Below are positions 1-8,894 of a stretch of 51,941 nucleotides of DNA, piece by piece. Within the stretch, counting starts at the first letter, position 1; every line of letters begins with the position of its first letter. The notes under the pieces are model-generated. The model was not told the origin of the DNA and did not search any database. It worked only from the letters and a program-made list of their open reading frames with translations. Position numbers and translations under genes: made by a program. Source of the DNA: Deltaproteobacteria bacterium (GTDB taxonomy: Bacteria > Desulfobacterota > JAENJC01); the NCBI GenBank assembly GCA_030646755.1, contig JAUSKU010000095.1:1-51941 (forward strand), written 5' to 3'.

Positions 1-129
1 CGAGTTTTTGACAGCATTGATGCTCTTGAAAACAATTTATCGTCATCGTTACGGGAAATGGAGTTGGATAGCAAACGTGTGAAGTCTATTGTTGCTTGGC
101 CGTGGATTATTAATTCACTTATGAATTAG
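1..129 (+). CDS. C-terminal tail of an unidentified protein, possibly a transposase (partial)
   Basis: An open frame enters from the window edge and ends with TAG at 127-129, giving 42 residues that end WPWIINSLMN. It converges on the histidine kinase gene and overlaps its stop codon. The kinase is cut off before its catalytic domain exactly here, so this tail may be the end of an inserted element. The aromatic KSIVAWPWI ending reminds me of some transposase C-termini, but I cannot name the family. It could also be an ordinary neighbouring gene. Confidence 0.35.
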   Translation, partial: RVFDSIDALENNLSSSLREMELDSKRVKSIVAWPWIINSLMN

Positions 130-1503
130 AAATGGAATTATCCCCTTTCCTTCCAGGTCCTCCCTGCAGAAGGCCAGGATCTCTCCAAGAGGGGCCATGA
201 GGTCAATCTCCTCCATCGATGTGACCTTGGTCCCCTTATAGAAATCGTTAAAAGAGCTGATTATCCGGGCTACCCTGTCTATCTCCCCGTCTATTATCCT
301 GAGGTACTGCTGGTTAGGGTCGTCCTCCTTCATCTTCTTTTTGCCTATTATATATATGTAGTTCTTCATTATAGCCAGGGGGTTGTTTATCTCGTGGGAC
401 ACGTCTGCCGCAAGCCTGCCGACAGCGGCAAGCCTCTCTGACTTTGCAAACTCTTTTTCAATCCGTTCCTTTTCAGCAATGGATTTAGCCATGGAATTAA
501 GGCCTTCGGCCAGGGCCGACAGTTCGGTGCCATACAACTTGGGGACCTCGTATTCAAAGTCCCCCTTGGTTATTTGCTGGACTCCTTTATAAAGCTCCTC
601 TACAGGCCCGGAGAGATGCCTGGAGAGCCAATCTGCAATGAAATAACAGGCTATTACCGACAATACTACTGCAATGACCGCCTGGTATATGATTATCGTA
701 AGGAATGATAATGCCTCCTTGCGCTCCTGGGTTATGACCACCCTCCAATCCACAGAAGGGATAACCTCATGGGCCGCATATATATATATCCCTTTTATAT
801 CTTTTGCCCCTATAACCCCGCGGTTCCCAGATAGAGGCGCTTTTTCAAAGTCTTGCCATCTCTTCCGTTTTAATACCCTTTCCTTGTCTGCGTCTGCAAG
901 AAATACTCCTTCGTAAGACAGGAGAGATGTTCGGCCTGTGTCACCAATGCGGATGCTATCAATTTTATTCCATATTGCCAGGATATCCAGGTCTGCCATG
1001 AGGACCTTGGTAACCTCGCCCTGCCAGAACAAAGGCATTGCCAGTCTTATATACGGGAGGTTGTTCTCTGTAAAGAGCACGGAAGACTTATATATGCCCC
1101 CTTTTTGCACAGCTTTCATGGCCTCATCTGACAGCGATATCTTCCCCTTGAAGCTGCTCGACGCAATCAACTCTTTTGTTGAGGCATCGAACAGGTCCAG
1201 TTCCTTAAAGTGCAGGAACTCAACTGTGAGCCGCTTTAGCAGCAGCTCTGCCTCAAACCTGCTGTGCGGATTTGACAACATCTCTCTGGCTGCTATCAGG
1301 GTCTCGACCTTGCCGGTGAAATACTGGTCAAGTTCTCCGGCGGTCCTTGCGGCTATATGCTGGAGGTCCCTTTGAACCGAAAGCTTGACCGCGCTCCCCA
1401 TCTGCAAACACTCTATGATGGTAGTAATCGTGATGATAACCATTGCGGCTGCAATGAATATAAAAAACAGTCTTCCCCTGAACGATTTAATTACCACTCT
1501 CAT
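115..1503 (-). pseudogene. Sensor histidine kinase truncated before the ATPase domain
   Basis: The 462-residue product has a membrane anchor (about residues 11-31), a periplasmic Cache-like sensor region (about 40-265), a second membrane segment (about 268-291), a HAMP linker (about 292-345) and a HisKA dimerisation domain. The HisKA H-box is DVSHEINNPL with the phospho-acceptor at His370. The protein stops about 90 residues later at FLIHK; the N, G1 and G2 boxes of the HATPase domain are absent, so it cannot autophosphorylate alone. The start has a GGAG Shine-Dalgarno. It lies 154 bp downstream of the radical SAM gene on the same strand and may have sensed a ligand connected with that locus. 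Loss of the 3' end probably came from an insertion or rearrangement near position 115-145. Function as a split kinase with a separate ATPase partner is possible but unsupported. Confidence 0.8.
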
Positions 1504-1657
1504 TTACGCTCCAGTCCTTGATATTAATCATCCCTTACAGACCCCCTTCACTTTCTATTCGTAGCGGTGTAAAAACAGGTTTAGACAAGATTAAGATGGC
1601 TTAAAGAGACATATTGGATTATTACCACAAACACTGATTATGCAATATCAATAGATG

Positions 1658-2956
1658 TTACGCCTCTTTCACCATCCTGCGGATAGCGTCCATAACAAAC
1701 GCTTCGATGCCGGCCCTCCGGCAGTCTATATCATGGAAGTTTCCTTTTTTGACCAGTGCAAGGTATCTGCATCCGCCGAGGCATAAAGGAAGGACTTGGC
1801 AGTCCCGGCACTTTTTGTTGTCAAAGGTATTGTATCCGAGGCATCTGTACATCTCGGCATTGTAGATAAGTTCTTCCCTGACATTGCCCACCGAATATTG
1901 GGGATGATCGGCAAGTGCAGGGCATTTGCAAACAACTCCGTCATAATTGATGGTGAAGGCTGTCGCCATAACTACCGAACAGGGGCTGATCTCTGGCTCT
2001 GCATATTTCCAGAACCCCCTTTTCACCACCTCCTCCTGCACGCTCAAAAGATCGTCATATAGATCGTCCGCCGGGATGCAACCGCTGTCAAAGGCAGCGC
2101 TCCCTTCTCCCGGCATGACGGGTGAACAGCCGACCCTCTTTATGGCCCCCGGGCCAAGGCCTATCTTTATCAGGCCGTCAAGAAGCTCCGGCATCCTCTT
2201 TGCCGTCTCCTTTGTATAGTTTATCCCTACGCTCACGATTAGGACGTCCTTTATCTCAAGTAGGTTCTCTATTATAGCCCCGTAAGTCTTTTCCCCGCCC
2301 CTTAAAAATCTCATGGAGTCATGGACATCTTCAGGACCGTCAATGGTCACCCTTACCGACTCTACCCCTACGGCCTTTATCCTCTCCGCAGTCTTCCTGT
2401 CCAGAAGATAGCCGTTGGACAATATATGGGAGCTTAGCTTTATGTTTTTCTTGGCGCAGAATTCCTTGAGTTCGCCGCCCACCCTTTCTATGACAGGGAT
2501 ATTGAGCAAAGGTTCCCCGCCGTGATACTGGATGTCTATTTTGGAGACGCTGCTATCCTTTGCCCTCGCCTTTATCCAGGCGATTGTCTCATCAGCGGTT
2601 TCAAGCGACATCTGTTTCCTGCCGCGCGTAAGCGCACCTTCGTAGCAGTAGCTGCACGCAAAGTTGCAGCTCATGGTGGTCAGAAGTGTTATGCTTAGGG
2701 TCCTGCCGGAAAACCTGATCTGATTGTAGAACAGGTCAAAAAGGAGGTCCTCGTCCACCCCTTCCTGGACGAGGACCCCTAAATCTTCGAGGGACTTGAC
2801 CTCTTCGGTGCTCAGGTCAGAGGCTTCGCCTCTTTCAAGCCCTTTTACAATGTGATCCTCAAGGACCACCAGACCCTGGGTCAGGGTATTATACACGGCG
2901 CACTTCCCCCCTTCCGGGAGGCCGTGCGCCGCGATGTTGAACTTTGAAAGTCTCAT
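1658..2956 (-). CDS. Radical SAM/SPASM peptide maturase
   Basis: This 432-residue protein carries the radical SAM cluster motif C97-x3-C101-x2-C104, followed by a HGGEP segment as in SPASM maturases. The C-terminal SPASM region is Cys-rich (CSVV near 330, CKC, CRDCQ, LCLGGC and a final IDC) and should hold auxiliary Fe-S clusters. The N-terminal 80 residues resemble the leader-recognition part of peptide maturases. Its gene begins 19 bp after the stop of a 35-codon peptide gene, the standard arrangement for a RiPP maturase and its substrate. I infer that it installs a radical-generated crosslink or thioether on that peptide. The pair resembles the 'geopeptide' maturase/peptide group described from Geobacter, judged from memory. 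Alternatives are an anaerobic sulfatase-maturase relative or another SPASM subgroup; no sulfatase is nearby. Confidence 0.85.
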   Translation of the reverse strand: MRLSKFNIAAHGLPEGGKCAVYNTLTQGLVVLEDHIVKGLERGEASDLSTEEVKSLEDLGVLVQEGVDEDLLFDLFYNQIRFSGRTLSITLLTTMSCNFACSYCYEGALTRGRKQMSLETADETIAWIKARAKDSSVSKIDIQYHGGEPLLNIPVIERVGGELKEFCAKKNIKLSSHILSNGYLLDRKTAERIKAVGVESVRVTIDGPEDVHDSMRFLRGGEKTYGAIIENLLEIKDVLIVSVGINYTKETAKRMPELLDGLIKIGLGPGAIKRVGCSPVMPGEGSAAFDSGCIPADDLYDDLLSVQEEVVKRGFWKYAEPEISPCSVVMATAFTINYDGVVCKCPALADHPQYSVGNVREELIYNAEMYRCLGYNTFDNKKCRDCQVLPLCLGGCRYLALVKKGNFHDIDCRRAGIEAFVMDAIRRMVKEA

Positions 2957-2975
2957 AATCTCACTTGACCAGCGG

Positions 2976-3083
2976 TTACTCCACCGTCGGGGGTTCCGCC
3001 CTGAAAGGCGTTGGGCCTGAGCTGCAACATACCGTGGGGTGAACCGCCGCAGGGTTCTTGATCCCTTTCTTGATGATCTTCAT
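2976..3083 (-). CDS. Small Cys-Cys precursor peptide (RiPP candidate)
   Basis: A 35-codon frame starts with ATG at 3083 and stops with TAA at 2976-2978. The N-terminus is basic (MKIIKKGIKNP) and the C-terminal half is Cys/Pro/Ser-rich, with the segment CCSSGPTPFR followed by AEPPTVE. It is preceded by a full-length Shine-Dalgarno (AAGGAGGTGAT) five bases upstream, much better than that of its neighbours, implying strong translation. It lies 19 bp before the radical SAM/SPASM maturase and 62 bp after the peptide-binding lipoprotein gene. The likely leader is the Lys-rich part and the likely core the CC...PTPFR part. I see no GG cleavage motif and no dedicated exporter in the window. Size, composition, ribosome site and position make a RiPP precursor the best reading. 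Confidence 0.8.
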   Translation of the reverse strand: MKIIKKGIKNPAAVHPTVCCSSGPTPFRAEPPTVE

Positions 3084-3086
3084 AGT

Positions 3087-3097
3087 ATCACCTCCTT
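3087..3097 (-). promoter_or_regulatory. Perfect Shine-Dalgarno of the precursor peptide
   Basis: On the minus strand the sequence reads AAGGAGGTGAT, an 11-base match to the 16S rRNA anti-Shine-Dalgarno. It ends three bases before the ATG at 3083. It fixes the start of the 35-codon peptide and implies much more product than from the flanking genes, as expected for a substrate relative to its enzyme. Confidence 0.85.
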
Positions 3098-3111
3098 CCT
3101 TGTTTTTTATT

Positions 3112-3135
3112 CTCCCCTTTGGAAAAGAGGGGGAG
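3112..3135 (-). repeat. G/C stem-loop between lipoprotein gene and peptide gene
   Basis: CTCCCC at 3112-3117 pairs with GGGGAG at 3130-3135 around a 12-base loop, directly after the lipoprotein stop codon and before the peptide gene. There is no T-tract on the minus strand, so it is not a clear terminator. It could stabilise or separate the peptide-maturase message. Similar G/C stems recur elsewhere in the window. Confidence 0.4.
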
Positions 3136-3145
3136 GGGAATTCAG

Positions 3146-4687
3146 TCACTCCCAATCTTTTATCTTATATATGTCGTATGGCGTGCTGTTGAACCCCTCA
3201 GCCTCTTTGAGTCGCTTATTTACCGCCGTATAACTGAGGGGAGCATATAAAAAGACGGCAGGAGTATCCTCATGGATTACCCGGTCTATCCGGCCATATA
3301 TCCTCTTTATCTCATCAGGCTTTTTTATATTCTTGGCCTGTTCAAACAGGGCATCCACCTCTTTATTGCTGTAGCGGGAGTAATTATAGGTCTTGTCGCC
3401 GTATAACGACCTCGTCTGCCAGACAGATTCAAAATAAAATGAACCTTTGGAATTTAAAAAGGCATCGTATTCAAATGAGGGTTTTTCTTTGTTGTCAACT
3501 TCATCATAACTAAGCGAGAGAGTCTCGACCTCAATGCCGATCTCGTATAGCTGCTGGGATATGATATCCGCAAGCAACTTGAATTCTTCAGGCCCTTTAA
3601 GGTAATAAAGCCTGAACCTGAGCCTCTTTCCTTCCTTTTCAAGGATGCCGTCCTTGTTCTTATCTCTCCAACCTGCATCTTTAAGAAGGGTCAAGGCTGC
3701 TTTAGGGCCATAGCTGGACGGGGTTATATTGTAGCCCTCCGGCAGCATATTTTTCATAAAGGGCGAGTATGCGGGGATACCGGCCCCATCTAACCCTTTT
3801 GCTATAAGAGATTCCCTGTTTACAGCCATATTAACCGCCTTCCTTGCGCGGCTGTCGCTGAATATCTCAGACCGGTTGTTTAGGAAGAGGGCTGAGTAAT
3901 AAGGAAATGGGAACTCATTTATATGAAATTTAGGGTCTCTTTTGACAAAACCGGCTGTCCTGGAGGATATTGGAGCCGACATGATATCCGCTGTCCCCTC
4001 TAAAAGATAACTCAGGCGCTTGTTTTCGTCAGCTTCAGAGATATATACTATCTTGTCTATCCTGGGCCTGCCTTCAAAATAGTCTTCATTGGCGGTGAAC
4101 TCCACCCCGTTTTTAAGCCACCTCTTGAATTTAAACGGGCCGCTGCCTAAAGGTTTTTCGAGGAAGGTTTTTCTCCATGCCTCCTCCTGCCTGAAGATAT
4201 GGCTGGGGTAGACGTATATACAGCTTAAGATATCGGAGATATCCGAGACAGGGTTGTTAAGGCTCAGCCCGATACTCTTCTTGTTCAACACCTTTGCCTG
4301 CCGGATGGCGCCAAGGTTAGCTGACATCTCCTTTCTCTTTTCTATGGAAAAGGCGACATCATCGGCAGTCAGGGGAGTCCCGTCATGGAAAAGCACGTTG
4401 TCCTTGAGTTCAATGTCCCACACCTTACCGTCTTCCAAAGGCCTGGCTTCTTTTACGATTATCTGGCGATATTTGTTGGCAGATGGATCATAGTGGACGA
4501 GGGGGCTTAGGAAAAAATCTTCCAAAGGGGTGTAAAAAAAGTTGACGTTGTTTTCTGTGGAGCCTTTCTCTATCTTTACGTTGCCGCAGATGGTGAGGGT
4601 TTTGCTATTACTATTTTTGCATGATTGAAGGATTAAAAAGGAGAGGATCAGGGCCGCAATGTAAGAAATTGTTGCCTTATTTAGCAT
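3146..4687 (-). CDS. Peptide-binding lipoprotein, ABC substrate-binding family 5
   Basis: The 513-residue product begins with a lipoprotein signal (hydrophobic stretch ending LILQSC, with Cys23 as the lipidation site). The rest matches the SBP family 5 fold used for oligopeptides, dipeptides, nickel and opines, with features such as LEDGKVWDIELKDNVLFHDGTPLTADD split across the early domain, and PLGSGPFKF, ARKAVNMAVNRE and YSRYSNKEVDALF later. It should be tethered in the periplasm. No ABC permease or ATPase genes accompany it, so it either feeds a permease encoded elsewhere or acts as a sensor or chaperone. It sits 42 bp after the TonB receptor gene and 62 bp before the precursor peptide, which suggests that it binds a peptide-like ligand related to this locus. 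Confidence 0.88.
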   Translation of the reverse strand: MLNKATISYIAALILSFLILQSCKNSNSKTLTICGNVKIEKGSTENNVNFFYTPLEDFFLSPLVHYDPSANKYRQIIVKEARPLEDGKVWDIELKDNVLFHDGTPLTADDVAFSIEKRKEMSANLGAIRQAKVLNKKSIGLSLNNPVSDISDILSCIYVYPSHIFRQEEAWRKTFLEKPLGSGPFKFKRWLKNGVEFTANEDYFEGRPRIDKIVYISEADENKRLSYLLEGTADIMSAPISSRTAGFVKRDPKFHINEFPFPYYSALFLNNRSEIFSDSRARKAVNMAVNRESLIAKGLDGAGIPAYSPFMKNMLPEGYNITPSSYGPKAALTLLKDAGWRDKNKDGILEKEGKRLRFRLYYLKGPEEFKLLADIISQQLYEIGIEVETLSLSYDEVDNKEKPSFEYDAFLNSKGSFYFESVWQTRSLYGDKTYNYSRYSNKEVDALFEQAKNIKKPDEIKRIYGRIDRVIHEDTPAVFLYAPLSYTAVNKRLKEAEGFNSTPYDIYKIKDWE

Positions 4688-4729
4688 TATGCTAACTTAG
4701 CTGATAATGGAAGTAAGGTCAAGATATTT

Positions 4730-6589
4730 TTAAAAGCTCAGGCTTGCCCCAGCCTCAACCCACATTCCTGGGTTCGAAAAAATTTCGTCCAGGAACTGGT
4801 CTTCATTGGTTATGTTGTGGGCCGATACAAAAATCTCGCCGACACCCCTCTTCCATCCGGCAAGATATTTACTGATCTTTGCGTCCCAAGTGAAGTTGTT
4901 GTCCTTTGCGTTCTGAATATCTTCCGCATTCCAATAGACGTAATGCCCCTTCACTGTTGCCCTGGTCTCAAATGGTCCTTTGTAATCTATCCCTACATCA
5001 TGGGTTACACGGGCCTTGTTCTTGACTATTTCGTCATTATCGAGGTCCCTCACGTCGTTGAAGGCATACCCGTATGAAAGGCTCATGCCCTTATACTCTG
5101 CCGTCCTCGCCTCTGCCTCAACCCCCTGGCGGCGTAAATCCTTTATGTTTTTGTAATAGAGGAAGTTGAAGGAACTGTCATAGACGCCGTCTATCGCATC
5201 GGTTATGTCCGCCCTGTAAAAGGTGACCTTTCCCCAAAGCCCTGGAATATATCGCGTCTCAAATCCGGCCTGGTACGTCCAGGCCTTTTCGGCACTCAGG
5301 TCTTTATTAGGGGTCAGTCCCGCATAACGATTTCCCAAAGACGGGGGAGTGAACCCTCTCGCCACATTCAGTCTCAAAAGAGTAGAAGCCCTCTCTATGT
5401 TGTAGACCGCACCGGCGCTGGGGCTCGTTTCGGAGCCAAACACATTGTCTTCATCTTGCCTGACCCCTGCGGCAAGGTCCAGATTGCCGATCCGGTAACT
5501 CTCATTTAGATACGCCGCCCACTTGTCGGAATCATGCTTCTCCGTCTCGTTGCTGTCGTCAAGGGTCCCATGGCTCGCCTCTACCCCTCCCGATACCGTC
5601 CCTTTCTCCGAGTGTCTCCACACCGACTTTAATACCCCGCCGTAAGAATTTTCCCTGTCTGTCTGTGTGAAATAGGGTGATAGATCTCCTATGTTTGTGT
5701 ATTCACCTCTGTAATAGAAGTACCGCTTATAAGCCGTCATAGAAAGGTCCAAATCCTTATTGGGGGCATATCCCATGTTTATCCTCCCGTAGGAGTCGGA
5801 GTTCCTGTTGTCCCAACTGAATCCATAGTCAGTAAATTCGAAGCTGCGTTCGTTGTTATTGCTGCCATAGGAAACTTCCATCCTCAGGTCTTTGCCGAAC
5901 TCCCTGGTCAGCTTGCCGTAGAAATTATTGACCTCAGTATCAGTGTCCTGGTCTTTGAAAAATCCGTCTGTCTCGAACCTGCTGGCTGAAAGGAGGTAGC
6001 CTGTTCCGGAGGCCTTCCCTGATACGAGTCCGTTGTACTTGCGGGTGTTATTTTCGCCCACAGATACTCCGATATCCCCTGATGTCTCGTCGGTGGGCTT
6101 TCTTGTGATAATATTTATGACCCCTCCTAATGATGATCCCCAGACGGAAGATGCGGCGCCCTTCAGCACCTCGATCCTCTCAATATTTTCAATGGGGATC
6201 ATGGAGAGGTCTGCCGCTTGGTCAATAAGCAGCTCAAGGGGGACGTCGTCTATAACGATCTTTACATGCCTCGAATCGGAGCCCTGGATGGATGGCACAG
6301 TTAAGGTCGCCGGGCCCCCGTTCCTGTCCAGCACGAGGCCCGTGATATAATTCAGCGCCTCGCTCAGGTCATGCACCGGCATATGCGCTATCTCTTCCTT
6401 AGTTATCACTGTGATATCGCTGGATACCCGGCTCTGGGGCATTTCATACCGGGTGGCACTGACGACGAGGGAGGGTAATGATGCAGCCGTATCACCCTCT
6501 GTATCTCCTGCCATTGCAGCACATACCGGAATAATTATCGTTGTCACTAATAAAGCAGCTATGGATAGAATAGATTTAGAGCTTTTCAA
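4730..6589 (-). CDS. TonB-dependent outer-membrane receptor
   Basis: The 619-residue protein has a Sec signal peptide ending near AAMAG, then a TonB-box-like stretch (LPSLVVSATR) and a plug domain (about residues 45-155, with IERIEVLKGAASSVWGSS and GGVINIIT). A large beta-barrel follows and ends in Phe (GASLSF), the outer-membrane insertion signature. The plug resembles BtuB/CirA-type receptors for cobalamin, siderophores or peptides. No B12 riboswitch or Fur-like box is evident upstream. It is the first gene of a minus-strand series (receptor, peptide-binding lipoprotein, Cys-Cys peptide, radical SAM enzyme, kinase), so its ligand may be the matured peptide or a metal-peptide complex. Import of an unrelated chelate remains possible. 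Confidence 0.9.
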   Translation of the reverse strand: MKSSKSILSIAALLVTTIIIPVCAAMAGDTEGDTAASLPSLVVSATRYEMPQSRVSSDITVITKEEIAHMPVHDLSEALNYITGLVLDRNGGPATLTVPSIQGSDSRHVKIVIDDVPLELLIDQAADLSMIPIENIERIEVLKGAASSVWGSSLGGVINIITRKPTDETSGDIGVSVGENNTRKYNGLVSGKASGTGYLLSASRFETDGFFKDQDTDTEVNNFYGKLTREFGKDLRMEVSYGSNNNERSFEFTDYGFSWDNRNSDSYGRINMGYAPNKDLDLSMTAYKRYFYYRGEYTNIGDLSPYFTQTDRENSYGGVLKSVWRHSEKGTVSGGVEASHGTLDDSNETEKHDSDKWAAYLNESYRIGNLDLAAGVRQDEDNVFGSETSPSAGAVYNIERASTLLRLNVARGFTPPSLGNRYAGLTPNKDLSAEKAWTYQAGFETRYIPGLWGKVTFYRADITDAIDGVYDSSFNFLYYKNIKDLRRQGVEAEARTAEYKGMSLSYGYAFNDVRDLDNDEIVKNKARVTHDVGIDYKGPFETRATVKGHYVYWNAEDIQNAKDNNFTWDAKISKYLAGWKRGVGEIFVSAHNITNEDQFLDEIFSNPGMWVEAGASLSF

Positions 6590-6660
6590 GTGTCTTCTTC
6601 CTGTTGATTTAATAAGGCCGAATCATACGCCGATACACAAATAAAGTCCATACCTTTTGA

Positions 6661-6813
6661 GTCGTTGAGTCGTCGAATGCCGGAGCCGCATTTTTTGCCA
6701 AAAGAGTTGGCATTAGCGGGGACCTGAAATTTGTGATAATATCCCTGGACATGAAATACATGCAGACAGCCGTGAATGCGGTACTTAAGGGCGGGGAAGG
6801 GTTCTTATGTTAG
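6661..6813 (+). pseudogene. Short open tail overlapping the acyl-CoA synthetase start
   Basis: A frame open from a TGA at 6658-6660 to TAG at 6811-6813 encodes about 50 residues, including GDLKFVIISLDMKYMQ. It overlaps the ATG of the acyl-CoA synthetase gene (ATGTTAG). It has no good start and reads like the protein-like end of a gene whose front is gone. I do not recognise it. It could be a chance open frame; the translational-coupling style overlap is the reason to list it. Confidence 0.3.
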
Positions 6814-8894
6814 AAGGTTTCTTCAATCCAAGATCAGTAGCGATCGTCGGTGCTTCCAGGGAGGAGGGGAAGACCGGCCACTCCATCATCTCCAACATCG
6901 TAAAATACGGTTTCCCAGGCAAGATATATCCTGTGAACCCCAAGGCCTCTGAGATAATGGGGCTTACATCATATCCAAATCTATTATCTATAGAAGGCGA
7001 TATAGACCTGGCCGTAATAGTCATACCTCCGAAGTTCATCCTGGATGCCATTGATGAATGCGCGAAAAAAGGTATCAAATCTGTAATCATCATTTCTGCC
7101 GGGTTTAAAGAGACCGGAGGTGAAGGAAGAAGGCTTGAGACTGAGGTTGCAAACAAGGCCAGAGGTTACGGGATAAGGCTCCTCGGCCCCAACTGCCTTG
7201 GGCTTATAGACACAGGCTCCATGCTCAATGCATCCTTTGCGGCAGGGATGCCGCCCAAGGGGAAGATAGCCTTCTTTTCCCAGTCAGGGGCCTTGTGCAC
7301 TGCCATCCTTGACTGGGCTGTAGGGAACAATGTAGGTTTTTCAAAGTTCATCTCCCTCGGGAACAAGGCTGACCTTTCTGAGCTTGAGCTTATCCGGTAT
7401 CTGGCCGATGACCCTGAGACATCTGTTATCCTGGGGTATCTGGAAGGGGTTGAAAAGGGAAGGGAGTTCATGGATGAGGCAAGGAAGGCCGCCAGGAAGA
7501 AGCCTCTGATTGTTGTCAAGGCGGGCGGCACTGCCGCAGGGGCGAGGGCTGCTTCATCCCATACAGGGACCCTTGCAGGGGCGGACAGGGCCTTCCAGGC
7601 CGCCTTTGACCAGTCGGGGATAATAAGGGCCATGAGCATTGAGGACCTGTTCGACTACGCCCTTTCCTTTGCCGGGCAGCCTCTTCCTTCCGGCCCAAGG
7701 CTTGCCATAATAACCAATGCAGGAGGGCCGGGGATAATCGCAGCGGATGCCTGCGAGAGGTTCAGGGTGGAACTGGCTGAGCTTTCAGGCGATACAATAA
7801 ATAAATTGAGGGAATCCCTTCCTCCCGTGGCTGGTTTCTTCAACCCGGTTGATGTCATAGGGGACGCCAGGGCAGACAGGTATGAGGCTGCTGTTAACAC
7901 CGTTCTCTCAGACCCTAACGTCAACGGAGCGCTTGTCATCCTTACACCACAGGCCATGACAGAGGTGGAAAAAACGGCCGATATAGTTGCCAACGCATCC
8001 AGGAGCGGAAAGCCGCTGATCGCTTCATTTATGGGGGAGGCCAGCATAAAGGGTGCGGTTGATATCCTCAGGAAGGGCGGCGTCCCGAATTACCCATATC
8101 CTGAAAGAGGGGTTAAATCCTTTGCCTCCATGGTAAGGTACGCCCAATGGCTGAAGGAGCCAGAACCTGTAATAGGGAGCTTTGAGGCAGACCGAAAAAA
8201 GGTTGAGGAGATAATCGCCTCGGCAAGAAAAGAAGATCGTTTGGAGCTTGGGGAGAAGGAAGCCAGGGAGGTCATAAAGGCCTACGGCTTCAGGATTCCA
8301 AAGGCGATGATGGCCAGGACATCGGAAGAAGCAGCCATTGTGGCCAGAGGCATAGGTTTTCCAGTTGTCATGAAGATATCATCCCCTGATATTCTTCACA
8401 AGACAGAGGTGGGCGGGGTCAAGGTAGGGCTTGCATCCGAAGAAGAGGTGGAGAAGGCGTTCCTTGAGATTACATCTAATGCCTCAAGGCGTATGCCAAA
8501 AGCCCTGATATGGGGTGTGTCCGTCCAGGAGATGGTCAAGAAGGGGAAGGAGGTGATTGTCGGGATGAGCAAGGACCATAACTTCGGCCCGCTCCTGATG
8601 TTCGGCCTTGGAGGTATTTACGTAGAGGTCCTGAAGGACGTCTCTTTCAGGGTTGCCCCAGTTGGAAAGATAGATATAGAAAGGATGATCTCCGAAATCA
8701 GATCTTACCCCCTACTTAAAGGAGTCAGGGGCGAGGCCCCGTCGGACATAGATGCGCTGATTGAAGGTATCCAGAGGCTCTCCCAGCTTGTGACGGATTT
8801 CCCTGAGATAATTGAAATGGATATAAACCCCCTTGTAGTCCTTCCAAAGGGAGAGGGGGTCATTGCGATAGACGCCAGGATGACGATAGAATGA
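6807..8894 (+). CDS. ADP-forming acyl-CoA (acetate-CoA) synthetase, fused subunits
   Basis: The 695-residue protein has the one-chain order of ADP-forming acetyl-CoA synthetases: a CoA-binding Rossmann domain (about 1-130, FFNPRSVAIVGAS), succinyl-CoA-ligase-like domains (about 145-450) with the phospho-His loop SSHTGT (His252), and a C-terminal ATP-grasp domain (about 475-695, with MKISSPDILHKTEVGGV). The reaction is acyl-CoA + ADP + Pi to acid + ATP + CoA, usable for energy conservation or acid activation in the cytoplasm. The gene opens a run of acyl-CoA genes (SDR, thiolase) and is followed with ATGA overlap by an unrelated ORF6N gene. Protein acetyltransferase (Pat) relatives share the front, but the GNAT domain is absent. 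Confidence 0.9.
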   Translation: MLEGFFNPRSVAIVGASREEGKTGHSIISNIVKYGFPGKIYPVNPKASEIMGLTSYPNLLSIEGDIDLAVIVIPPKFILDAIDECAKKGIKSVIIISAGFKETGGEGRRLETEVANKARGYGIRLLGPNCLGLIDTGSMLNASFAAGMPPKGKIAFFSQSGALCTAILDWAVGNNVGFSKFISLGNKADLSELELIRYLADDPETSVILGYLEGVEKGREFMDEARKAARKKPLIVVKAGGTAAGARAASSHTGTLAGADRAFQAAFDQSGIIRAMSIEDLFDYALSFAGQPLPSGPRLAIITNAGGPGIIAADACERFRVELAELSGDTINKLRESLPPVAGFFNPVDVIGDARADRYEAAVNTVLSDPNVNGALVILTPQAMTEVEKTADIVANASRSGKPLIASFMGEASIKGAVDILRKGGVPNYPYPERGVKSFASMVRYAQWLKEPEPVIGSFEADRKKVEEIIASARKEDRLELGEKEAREVIKAYGFRIPKAMMARTSEEAAIVARGIGFPVVMKISSPDILHKTEVGGVKVGLASEEEVEKAFLEITSNASRRMPKALIWGVSVQEMVKKGKEVIVGMSKDHNFGPLLMFGLGGIYVEVLKDVSFRVAPVGKIDIERMISEIRSYPLLKGVRGEAPSDIDALIEGIQRLSQLVTDFPEIIEMDINPLVVLPKGEGVIAIDARMTIE

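Noticed and set aside
6590..6806. Cobalamin or Fur regulation of the TonB receptor
   Set aside because: Neither a riboswitch core nor a GATAATGAT-type Fur box could be seen.
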